Below, piece by piece: positions 1 through 6,253 of a stretch of DNA of 11,135 nt. The translations under genes were made by a program, and so were the position numbers. The notes under the pieces are model-generated. The model was not told the DNA's origin. It made no database searches and saw only the letters and a list, made by a program, of their open reading frames with translations. The stretch comes from Actinomycetota bacterium (GTDB lineage Bacteria > Actinomycetota > Actinomycetes > Nanopelagicales > Nanopelagicaceae). Numbering within the stretch: position 1 is the stretch's first letter; each line of letters begins with the position of its first letter. The DNA lies in assembly GCA_947463335.1 (NCBI GenBank), contig CANHRF010000022.1:1-11135 (forward strand), written 5' to 3'.

Positions 1-960
1 GATGAGATGAGAGCCGATCCAACGGTTATCGTCTTCGGTGAAGATATTGCAGCAGCAGAGGGGCCTTTCAAAACTACTGAAGGTTTGTTAGATGAGTTTG
101 GGCCAGTTCGTGTTCGCGATACTCCAATCTCCGAAATGGCATTTACCGGCGCCGCTGTTGGCGCTGCAACTATGGGTTTGAAACCTGTAATTGAAATTAT
201 GTTTATGGAATTTCTCGGAGTCGCACTTGATCAGCTGGTAACTGAAGGCGCGAAGATGCGTTACTTAAGTAATGGCAAGCTCTCAGTTCCAATGGTGGTC
301 CGTGCATCTGTCGGTGGTGGACTTGGATTCGGTGGGCAACATTCACAAACACTAGAGAACTGGGTAGCCGCAACACCAGGTTTAAAAGTTTTATCTCCAA
401 GTGATGCACAGAGCGCTTACAGTTTATTGCGCGCTGCGATTCAAGATCCAGATCCGGTGATGTTCCTCGAGCCAAGAGTTACTTACGCCGAGCGTGGTGA
501 AGTTGATACCAATCTAAAGATGGAGATTGGCAAAGCGAGAGTTGTTAAGCCAGGAAAAGATCTCACCATTGTTGCGCTTGGGCAGATGACAAATATCGCA
601 CGTGAGGCTGCGGCAGCTAGCAGCTTGGATATTGAAGTTATTGACCTTTGCACAATTGTTCCTTGGGATAAGAAAACTGTCTTTGAATCAGTCAAGAAGA
701 CTGGCCGCTTAGTTGTTGTTGAAGAGCAGCCAGAGAGCGGTGGCTGGGGATCTGAGATTGTGGCTGCGGTAAGCGCGCAATTCTTCGGTGAACTTAAGTC
801 AGCGCCTATCCGAATCACTTGCCCGAACGTTCCAGTTCCTTACAACGGTGGCTTGGAAGCGCGCTTCCTACCAAATGCAACTGAAATTAATTATCAGATT
901 GATCAATTGATGGCGACAGGTAAAGCGCCGCAACCGTGGTGGATTCGGGAGGGTTTCTAA
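1..960 (+). CDS. 2-oxo-acid / acetoin-type dehydrogenase E1 component, beta subunit (5' partial)
   Basis: Beta subunit of a heterotetrameric thiamine-diphosphate (TPP) E1, which decarboxylates or cleaves a 2-oxo acid (or acetoin) and passes the acyl group to a lipoyl protein in the cytoplasm. The frame is open from base 1 and the first residues (DEMRADPTVIVFGED) match the interior of the family's N-terminal helix. The ATG at 7 is therefore internal, and the true start lies roughly 15-20 codons outside the window. Visible residues, numbered from base 1: the GED strand near 13-15; TPISE with the TPP-activating Glu near 45; GGQHSQ with the conserved His near 114; then the transketolase C-terminal domain with VIDL..IVPWD and GRLVVVEE...GGWGSE; and a PVPYNGGLE tail. 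The visible 319 residues fit a family size of about 325-340. It is followed after one base by the alpha subunit. The family is certain; the substrate (pyruvate, acetoin, branched-chain or other keto acid) is not. Confidence 0.93.
   Translation, partial: DEMRADPTVIVFGEDIAAAEGPFKTTEGLLDEFGPVRVRDTPISEMAFTGAAVGAATMGLKPVIEIMFMEFLGVALDQLVTEGAKMRYLSNGKLSVPMVVRASVGGGLGFGGQHSQTLENWVAATPGLKVLSPSDAQSAYSLLRAAIQDPDPVMFLEPRVTYAERGEVDTNLKMEIGKARVVKPGKDLTIVALGQMTNIAREAAAASSLDIEVIDLCTIVPWDKKTVFESVKKTGRLVVVEEQPESGGWGSEIVAAVSAQFFGELKSAPIRITCPNVPVPYNGGLEARFLPNATEINYQIDQLMATGKAPQPWWIREGF
947..953 (+). promoter_or_regulatory. Ribosome binding site for the E1 alpha gene
   Basis: GGGAGGG lies inside the last codons of the E1 beta gene, 8 bases before the ATG at 962. 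It supports that start and indicates re-initiation within one polycistronic mRNA. Confidence 0.6.
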
Positions 961-961
961 G

Positions 962-1957
962 ATGAGTAAAGGTTTAGAGCGACGCAAAGCAATTCTGAAC
1001 GATCCGATTGCTCAATTTGAACGTGCTGTTGAGATCCGTGAATTTGAAAATCAAATCAATGCCCTCTTTGCATCCGGAACAATTAGAGGAACAACCCACC
1101 TATGTAACGGACAAGAGGCGTTAGCAATTGGGCTAGCTAGCGTTCTTCGCACCGATGATCCAGTTTCTGCTACTTATCGAAGCCACGGTATTGCACTCGC
1201 TCTCGGAATTACGCCAGAGTCTGCAATGTCAGAAATTATGGGTAAAGCAACTGGTTGTTGCGGTGGCCTCGGTGGATCAATGCACCTTTGCGATCTTGAG
1301 CTAGGACTACTGCCAACTTCTGCAATCATCGGTGGCGGTATGCCGATCGCAGCTGGCGCAGCGCTTGCCTTTCAGGTGCAAGGTAATGACCGCGTTGCTG
1401 TTGCTATTTTTGGTGATGGTGCAACAAATATTGGCGCTTTCCACGAAACGCTAAACCTGGCAGCAATCTGGAAACTTCCAGTTGTATTTATCTGCGATAA
1501 CAATGTTTACGCAGAATACAGCCGCATCAATCTAACTACTCCGATTGAAGATCTACATATCCGTGCGGAAAGCTATGCGATGCCGCATTACGCACTGGAT
1601 GGAATGGATATTGAAGTAGTCCGCGAAGGAATTCAATCTGCCGTCGATCGTGCGCGATCAGGTGGCGGACCTACCTTTATCGAAGCAAAGACCTATCGCT
1701 TTGCCGGGCACTCACGTGCAGATCAAGCGCTCTATCGCCCAGAAGGTGAGCTCGATTCTTGGAAATCTCGTGACCCACTTCTTCTTCTAGAAGAGCGGGC
1801 GAAGAAGATCGGCAAGATGAGCGATAGCGATGTCGCTGATATGAAAGCGCGCAAAGCAAAAGAGATTGAAGCGACTGTCGCTTTATGTCAGTCGGCCCCT
1901 GAACCATCCGCAAAAACCATGTTCGAAAACATCTGGAGCAGAAAGGTTAGTCAATAA
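962..1957 (+). CDS. 2-oxo-acid / acetoin-type dehydrogenase E1 component, alpha subunit
   Basis: Alpha subunit of the TPP-dependent E1 and partner of the upstream beta subunit. It carries the Mg-TPP signature: GDG at residues 151-153 and the closing Asn at 180/181 (ICDNN). YRSHG is at 72-76 and the catalytic-loop histidine (AGHSRAD) is at about 250. The full length of 331 residues is normal for the family. By eye the sequence, for example THLCNGQEA, the GLGGSMH region and the YRPEGELDSW tail, resembles acetoin dehydrogenase alpha (AcoA) and pyruvate dehydrogenase PdhA-type proteins about equally, so no symbol is assigned. The gene order is beta then alpha, the reverse of usual aco and pdh operons. 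One base separates it from the beta gene, and its TAA directly abuts the ATG of the lipoyl protein, so the three are surely co-expressed. Confidence 0.94.
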   Translation: MSKGLERRKAILNDPIAQFERAVEIREFENQINALFASGTIRGTTHLCNGQEALAIGLASVLRTDDPVSATYRSHGIALALGITPESAMSEIMGKATGCCGGLGGSMHLCDLELGLLPTSAIIGGGMPIAAGAALAFQVQGNDRVAVAIFGDGATNIGAFHETLNLAAIWKLPVVFICDNNVYAEYSRINLTTPIEDLHIRAESYAMPHYALDGMDIEVVREGIQSAVDRARSGGGPTFIEAKTYRFAGHSRADQALYRPEGELDSWKSRDPLLLLEERAKKIGKMSDSDVADMKARKAKEIEATVALCQSAPEPSAKTMFENIWSRKVSQ

Positions 1958-2191
1958 ATGAGTATCGAAATCACAATGCCACGAGTTGCCGAAACTGTTG
2001 ATTCGGTCTATCTCGTCTCTTGGCTAAAGGCTGTTGGCGATATGGTTAACGAGGGTGAAGATCTATTGGAAGTGGAAACTGATAAAGCTCAGTTAACAGT
2101 TCCCTCCCCTGCTTCAGGAAAGATCACAGAGTTAAGATTTGCAATTGATGCTGAGATCAACACTGGCGATGTAATCGCCGTCCTTGAATAA
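1958..2191 (+). CDS. Stand-alone lipoyl-domain protein (E2 lipoyl domain only)
   Basis: A single biotinyl/lipoyl domain of 77 residues. The ETDKA motif carries the lipoylated lysine, K43, at the tip of the conserved hairpin. The N-terminal strand (ITMPRV..TV) and the second half (VPSPASGKITELRF...GDVIAVLE) complete the fold. A typical E2 continues after this domain with a linker, a peripheral subunit-binding domain and a catalytic acyltransferase core of over 200 residues. All are absent: a TAA follows and a different gene starts 11 bases later. The domain would receive the acyl group from the adjacent E1. Transfer to CoA and re-oxidation would need an E2 core and an E3 encoded elsewhere, unless the protein works differently, for example like a free carrier such as GcvH. 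It begins at the base after the E1 alpha stop, with a modest GAAAGG ribosome site at 1941-1946. Biotin attachment is unlikely because the motif is TDKA rather than AMKM. Confidence 0.9.
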   Translation: MSIEITMPRVAETVDSVYLVSWLKAVGDMVNEGEDLLEVETDKAQLTVPSPASGKITELRFAIDAEINTGDVIAVLE

Positions 2192-2202
2192 GCGGTCGCA
2201 AT

Positions 2203-3321
2203 ATGTCAAAGATCGAGCGAATTGAGACTATTCCGCTTCGAGTTCCACTAAAGCATATTTACAAGGGTTCGTATTACAAAATGCGAAACCGTTGCACCAT
2301 TATTACCAGAATTCATACCTCTGATGGCGTAGTTGGCCAGAGCTACAACGCCGATACTGATGAAGAGCAAGATATTATTCTTGGGATCATCCACGATGAG
2401 ATTGCTCCGCTGATTACTGGAATGGATATCCGCCAGGTTGAAAAGATCTGGCACGCAATGCTTCCAGTAACGCTTGATCAACTTCGCAATCGCGCTATGC
2501 CAATGCAAGCTATTGCGTGTATTGATAGCGCGGTCTGGGATGGCTTTGGCAAGATCGCAGGACAACCACTTTGGCGACTCTGGGGTGGATACCGCGATCG
2601 AATTCCAATGATCGGAATCGGTGGATATTACGGTTCAAGTGAAGCAGATCTAGAACGCGAATTAGCTTTCTTCAAAGATGAAATCGGCATGGTTGGTATG
2701 AAGTTTAAGATCGGAGCCAAGCCGCCAGAGGAAGATGCGGCTCGACTTAAGCTTGCTAAATCAATTGTTGGCGATGACTTCCTATTTGTTGTAGACGCAA
2801 ATCAGGGCTACACAGTCGCCGAAGCACTTAATTTCCTTTCACTAATCGAAGGCGAAGTTAAGTTACGTTGGTTTGAAGAACCTACGAGATGGCACGCTGA
2901 TTGGCGCGGACTTAAGGATGTAAGGCTGCGCGGCAATGTAAATGTTGCGGCCGGTCAAAGTGAGATCCACAGAGTCGGCATGCGCGAGATGATGCTAAAT
3001 GGCGCAATTGATGTATGTAACTTCGATGCCTCTTGGGGTGGTGGACCAACGGAGTGGCGCCGAATCGCTGCAATGGCACTCGCCTTTGAAGTACAACTTG
3101 GACATCACGAAGAAGCCCAAGTCGCATCGCACTTACTTGCTTCAGTTCCGCACGGAACATATGTCGAATCTTTTTCTCCAACTAGAGATCCGATCTTCTG
3201 GGAACTTCTGGATAACCGCCCTAAGTTAGTCAATGGAGATTTTATTCTTCCGACTGAACCAGGTTTTGGTTGGAAGTTAAACGAAGACTTTATTGCGCAA
3301 TATCGAGTCGATAAAAATTAA
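2203..3321 (+). CDS. Enolase-superfamily enzyme, mandelate racemase subgroup (hydroxy/sugar-acid dehydratase or racemase-like)
   Basis: A member of the mandelate racemase/muconate lactonizing family. These enzymes abstract the alpha-proton of a carboxylate bound to Mg2+, leading to dehydration, racemisation or cycloisomerisation. The N-terminal capping domain covers about residues 1-125 and the (beta/alpha)7beta barrel about 130-360. Visible active-site elements: the base motif K167-x-K169 (MKFKIG), metal ligands D198 (VVDANQ) and E225 (WFEEP), and a third-ligand region AAGQSE (residues 249-254) in which the usual Gly-Glu is Gly-Gln (Q252) with E254 two residues on. The D275 and H301/H302 pair corresponds to the Asp-His dyad of mandelate racemase. 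The length of 372 residues is normal. The KxK plus His/Asp layout places it in the MR rather than the MLE or enolase subgroup. The ATG at 2203 has no clear Shine-Dalgarno. Its stop overlaps the next start (TAATG), so translation is coupled to the oxidoreductase downstream. Substrate unknown. Confidence 0.88.
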   Translation: MSKIERIETIPLRVPLKHIYKGSYYKMRNRCTIITRIHTSDGVVGQSYNADTDEEQDIILGIIHDEIAPLITGMDIRQVEKIWHAMLPVTLDQLRNRAMPMQAIACIDSAVWDGFGKIAGQPLWRLWGGYRDRIPMIGIGGYYGSSEADLERELAFFKDEIGMVGMKFKIGAKPPEEDAARLKLAKSIVGDDFLFVVDANQGYTVAEALNFLSLIEGEVKLRWFEEPTRWHADWRGLKDVRLRGNVNVAAGQSEIHRVGMREMMLNGAIDVCNFDASWGGGPTEWRRIAAMALAFEVQLGHHEEAQVASHLLASVPHGTYVESFSPTRDPIFWELLDNRPKLVNGDFILPTEPGFGWKLNEDFIAQYRVDKN

Positions 3322-4307
3322 TGGCTTCGGTTGCGATCTATGGTGCTGGCCAACTCGGTCAAGCGGTTGCAGCCGGTCTACGCACGCGAGGAATCCATCG
3401 CGTCTCTGGACCATTTAGACGAGACGATCGCGAGCTCGCACTTAACTCTGGGGCAGATGTAGTTCTAATTGCAACTACAACTCTCTTCAAAGATGTAGCC
3501 GATTACATAAGGGAAGCGGTGAACGCTGGATCAAATGTCTTGGTCTCTGCCGAGGAGTGTGCCTACCCTTGGGCGGTTGATAAAGAGCTAGCCGATCAAC
3601 TCGATAAATTAGCGAAAGCTAAGCGAGTCAGCATTGCAGGCGCAGGAGTAAATCCTGGTTTGATATTTGATGCACTCGTGGCAACTCTGCTTGGTCCAAC
3701 TCCATCTGGATTCAATAGCGACGGTTCGCCAAAAACCACAGTGGTGGTTCGCCGAACAGTAAATATCTCTGGCTTTGGTGCAACCGTTCTTCGTAGAATC
3801 GGTGTCGGCGCAACAGAGAAAGAATTTAAAGAGAAAGTTGAGCGAGGCGAAATCCTGGGACACGCTGGCTTTCCTCAATCAATGAACGTCGTGGCCGATG
3901 CGCTCGGTTTAGAAATTGAGCGCATCGATAAGGAACTCTTACCAGTCCTCACTGAGAAAGCAATTGATCTACCGCAACGCTTCGTAATCGAACCGGGATA
4001 TAGCGCGGGCGTAAACCAGACTTACACCTCGATAGTAAAGGGCAAGCCTTGGTTTACCTCTCACTTCTTTGGCCACGTCGATCTCGTGGGAATTGATAGA
4101 GCAGCTAAGGATGAAATCGAAATTAGTATCGATGGAAAAGTTCACCAGACCATCTCTTTAAATCCAGGAATCGGCGCACAAATGGGTTCACAGAATATGG
4201 TCATAAACTCAATTGAACGGATCATCCAGGCACAACCAGGGTGGGTAACAGTTGCTGAAATTGCACCCGCACTTGCTCGCAGTAGCGAGAGTTTTTCCAG
4301 AAAGTAA
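3321..4307 (+). CDS. NAD(P)-dependent oxidoreductase of the DapB-N / 2,4-diaminopentanoate dehydrogenase-like family
   Basis: The N-terminus is a Rossmann fold: VAIYGAGQLGQAVAAGL with the GxGxxG-type loop at residues 8-13. Strand beta2 ends at PFRRDD (residues 31-36), whose arginines could bind the NADPH 2'-phosphate. ADVVLIATTT follows at 45-54. The GAGVNPG motif at 107-113, followed by a helix (LIFDALVATLL), is characteristic of the dihydrodipicolinate reductase-like / 2,4-diaminopentanoate dehydrogenase group. Genuine DapB proteins are about 240-270 residues with a His-His-Lys catalytic motif that I do not see here, so lysine biosynthesis is unlikely. The cofactor half is compact, with only about 35 residues between the glycine loop and the ADVVL strand. 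The gene shares one base with the upstream dehydratase-like gene (TAATG), implying a coupled function in the same pathway. Amine, imine or keto substrates are all possible. Confidence 0.75.
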   Translation: MASVAIYGAGQLGQAVAAGLRTRGIHRVSGPFRRDDRELALNSGADVVLIATTTLFKDVADYIREAVNAGSNVLVSAEECAYPWAVDKELADQLDKLAKAKRVSIAGAGVNPGLIFDALVATLLGPTPSGFNSDGSPKTTVVVRRTVNISGFGATVLRRIGVGATEKEFKEKVERGEILGHAGFPQSMNVVADALGLEIERIDKELLPVLTEKAIDLPQRFVIEPGYSAGVNQTYTSIVKGKPWFTSHFFGHVDLVGIDRAAKDEIEISIDGKVHQTISLNPGIGAQMGSQNMVINSIERIIQAQPGWVTVAEIAPALARSSESFSRK

Positions 4308-4336
4308 ATCTAAGATAATCCAATAAACCCAGCAGA

Positions 4337-4341
4337 AGGAG
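4337..4341 (+). promoter_or_regulatory. Strong ribosome binding site deciding the start of the second enolase-superfamily gene
   Basis: AGGAG, within AGAAGGAG at 4334-4341, lies six bases before the ATG at 4348. This spacing favours ATG 4348 over the GTG at 4345 or the out-of-frame ATG at 4343. It is the best Shine-Dalgarno in the window, in the 40-base gap between two otherwise tightly packed parts of the operon. Confidence 0.65.
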
Positions 4342-4347
4342 CATGTG

Positions 4348-5484
4348 ATGTCGGTAAAGATAAGCAAGGTAGAAGCTTTTCCGGTTAAGTACCAGGAGCC
4401 AAATGATTCAATGTCCTGGCGCTATCTCACCTTTGTACGAGTCACTGCCTCAGATGGAACTGTTGGGTGGGGTGAAGCGATTACACAATTTCCTGGTAGC
4501 ACTAAGGGAACCGCTGCGATTATTGAAGATCTTGCAGATGTAATCGTAGGAAAAGATCCGCTGCAAAACCTCGGAATCTGGCGCGATATTCGTAAGCAGA
4601 CTTGGTGGTACACCTATCGCGGTGGACTGGGACATTTCGCACTTTCGGCAATTGATATCGCGCTCTGGGATCTACGCGGCAAAATTACCGGTCAATCACT
4701 TATTGAGATGATTGGTAAGCGTGATAGCGCAGAAGTTACTGAGATTCCGGTGCTTGCATCAACTCACGTCTTTAATGCAAACCTTGATGTTGAGGTAGAG
4801 CGCCATGCGCGTTACGTCAAAGAGGGATATATCGGTTTCAAAATTGGAATGGGTAAGCGCGGTGATGCTCGCGTTGGTTACGAGTTAGAGCGAGATATCA
4901 ACTTCGTTCGCGATCTGCGCCAAGCAGCTGGACCAGATGCTTGGATCATGATGGATCGTGGCCAATCACTTAACTGGACCTTTGAAGATGCCGTTAAGCG
5001 CGTTAGTGCGTGGGAAGAGCAAGGACTTAAATGGGTAGAAGAACCCTTTGAGCCTTGGGAGTACGAGCAATTTAAGAGACTTCGTAACCACACTAAGGTC
5101 TTAATCGCGGGCAGTGAGCGCGAATGGGATTACCGCGGATTCTCCGAAACTATTTCTTCCGGAACTCTAGATGTAATCGGCTGCGATGTTGGACGTGTTG
5201 AAGGAATCACCGGAGCGTTAGCGATTATCAAATTGGTAGAGACCGCTGGTCTCTGGTTTAACAGCCACGCTTGGTCAAGTGCGATCAATACCGCAGCTTC
5301 TATCGCACTTTCTGCATCTACTCCCCGTTGCTTACTGCAAGAGTTAAAGCCAGATGAGAATCCGATGCAGCATGAATTGATTACCGAACCATTCGCGCAT
5401 AAGAATGGAAAGATCGCGGTTCCATCAAAACCAGGTCTTGGCGTTGAGGTAATTGAGAAGACCGTACAAAAGTATGTCTTCTGA
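4348..5484 (+). CDS. Enolase-superfamily enzyme, mandelate racemase/muconate lactonizing family, second and divergent member
   Basis: A 378-residue enolase-superfamily enzyme with a capping domain (about 1-125, with ALSAIDIALWDLRGK at 98-112) and a barrel domain. The base motif is degenerate: where mandelate racemase has KxK this protein has G163-F-K165 (YIGFKIG), keeping only the second lysine. Metal ligands are D203 (MMDRGQ, where the usual DxN is DRG), E231/E232 (WVEEPFEP) and E257 (AGSEREW). D280 and H308 (FNSHAWSS) supply the His-Asp dyad expected opposite the lysine. Proton abstraction followed by dehydration of a hydroxy or sugar acid is the most likely chemistry, but the substrate is not readable. 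Similarity to the other family member in this operon is only at motif level, so they probably act on different compounds or steps. The start is chosen for the AGGAG site six bases upstream. The 3' end overlaps the SDR gene by 11 bases. Confidence 0.87.
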   Translation: MSVKISKVEAFPVKYQEPNDSMSWRYLTFVRVTASDGTVGWGEAITQFPGSTKGTAAIIEDLADVIVGKDPLQNLGIWRDIRKQTWWYTYRGGLGHFALSAIDIALWDLRGKITGQSLIEMIGKRDSAEVTEIPVLASTHVFNANLDVEVERHARYVKEGYIGFKIGMGKRGDARVGYELERDINFVRDLRQAAGPDAWIMMDRGQSLNWTFEDAVKRVSAWEEQGLKWVEEPFEPWEYEQFKRLRNHTKVLIAGSEREWDYRGFSETISSGTLDVIGCDVGRVEGITGALAIIKLVETAGLWFNSHAWSSAINTAASIALSASTPRCLLQELKPDENPMQHELITEPFAHKNGKIAVPSKPGLGVEVIEKTVQKYVF

Positions 5485-6253
5485 TAGCGATCTATCTATA
5501 GGCAGAGGACTTGACGGAAAACGGATAATTGTTACTGGCGCAAGCAGCGGCATTGGGAAAGCTACTGCGCTGCTTTTGGAGAGAGTTGGCGCATCTGTAA
5601 TCGCCATTGGTTTAGATAAAGACCGACTCTCCCAATTAGAAGCTGCCTTCTCTGAACCAGCGCGCCACTTGATTCTTTCTGTTGATTTATCAGCAGAAGA
5701 TTGTGCAGAACAAATTATGGCTCCAACGCTAACGCGATTTGGTGGAGTTGATGCAGCTATTTTGGCGGGTGCAACGCTGCAAAGGAAAGATTTAAAGGAT
5801 GTAACGGCTGCCGATTGGGATTACCAATTAGATACCAACTTACGTTCGACTTTCTTAATTGCCCGCGCTGTTGGAGAACATTTGAAAGAGAGTAAGCGAC
5901 CTGGATCAATTCTTACCTTCACCTCCCCTTCTTGGTCGACTGGTTCATTCTTTGGAGCCGATGCTTACTCAGCTTCCAAAGCAGGGATAGTCGCATTCTC
6001 GAGAGGGTTAGCAAAACAACTTGGCAGCGTCGGGATTCGCGTTAACACTATTTCTCCAGGGCAGATAGATACGCCAATGCAGCATCGCGACAATACTCCG
6101 CAGAATGTGCAGGCGATCATCGATGCCTGTCCACTAAAGAGAATTGGCCAACCAGAAGAGATCGCCTCAGTTGCAGTCTTTGTTACCTCAGACCACGGAT
6201 CATTTATTACCGGCGCAACGCTTAACGTAAGCGGCGGCGTTCATATCTATTGA
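5474..6253 (+). CDS. Short-chain dehydrogenase/reductase (SDR), classical type
   Basis: A classical SDR of 259 residues that oxidises or reduces a hydroxyl/keto group with NAD(P). Visible elements: the cofactor loop TGASSGIG at 21-28; ILAGA at 96-100 in place of the usual NNAG; structural Asn122 (TNLRST); the serine region TSPSWS at 150-155; the catalytic Y165-x3-K169 (YSASK); and the PG...DT loop at 195-200. The C-terminus SGGVHIY resembles the normal G-G ending of these enzymes. The D48 region (AIGLDKD) after beta2 leans to NAD rather than NADP. ATG 5474 gives a family-typical N-terminus and overlaps the previous gene by 11 bases. A TTG at 5453 is possible but less likely. As last gene of the plus-strand run it probably acts on the product or precursor of the neighbouring enolase-superfamily enzymes. 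SDRs next to sugar-acid dehydratases are known from non-phosphorylative L-fucose and L-rhamnose pathways, but identity with those is not shown. Confidence 0.9.
   Translation: MSSDSDLSIGRGLDGKRIIVTGASSGIGKATALLLERVGASVIAIGLDKDRLSQLEAAFSEPARHLILSVDLSAEDCAEQIMAPTLTRFGGVDAAILAGATLQRKDLKDVTAADWDYQLDTNLRSTFLIARAVGEHLKESKRPGSILTFTSPSWSTGSFFGADAYSASKAGIVAFSRGLAKQLGSVGIRVNTISPGQIDTPMQHRDNTPQNVQAIIDACPLKRIGQPEEIASVAVFVTSDHGSFITGATLNVSGGVHIY

Noticed and set aside
7..9. ATG at 7 as the true start of the E1 beta gene
   Set aside because: The frame is open upstream to base 1 and the residues before and after it match the interior of the family's N-terminal helix; the real start is outside the window.
2912..3229. 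Open frames on either strand inside the first enolase-superfamily gene, and similar frames antisense to other genes
   Set aside because: They overlap well-supported conserved genes, carry no recognisable domains and have low-complexity or improbable compositions; treated as shadows of the real genes.
3321..4307. Assignment as lysine-biosynthetic DapB
   Set aside because: Length, absence of the His-His-Lys motif and the GAGVNPG signature point to the diaminopentanoate-dehydrogenase-like group and a catabolic setting.
4311..4319. TAAGAT/GATAAT as a -10 box for an internal promoter before the second enolase-superfamily gene
   Set aside because: No credible -35 box at 16-18 bases upstream; the short gap is better read as an intra-operon spacer with a ribosome site.
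5453..5455. TTG start for the SDR gene
   Set aside because: It would overlap the upstream gene by 32 bases and add seven residues not seen in SDRs; ATG 5474 fits better.
5488..5505. Shared TATAGGCAG string at the SDR start and in the 7251 intergenic region as a regulatory repeat
   Set aside because: One copy is in coding sequence and the match is only nine bases; no supporting symmetry or context.
6219..6233. Small hairpin CGCTTA-ACG-TAAGCG near the SDR gene end as a terminator
   Set aside because: It lies wholly in coding sequence with a six-base stem and no T-run; likely a codon-level coincidence.
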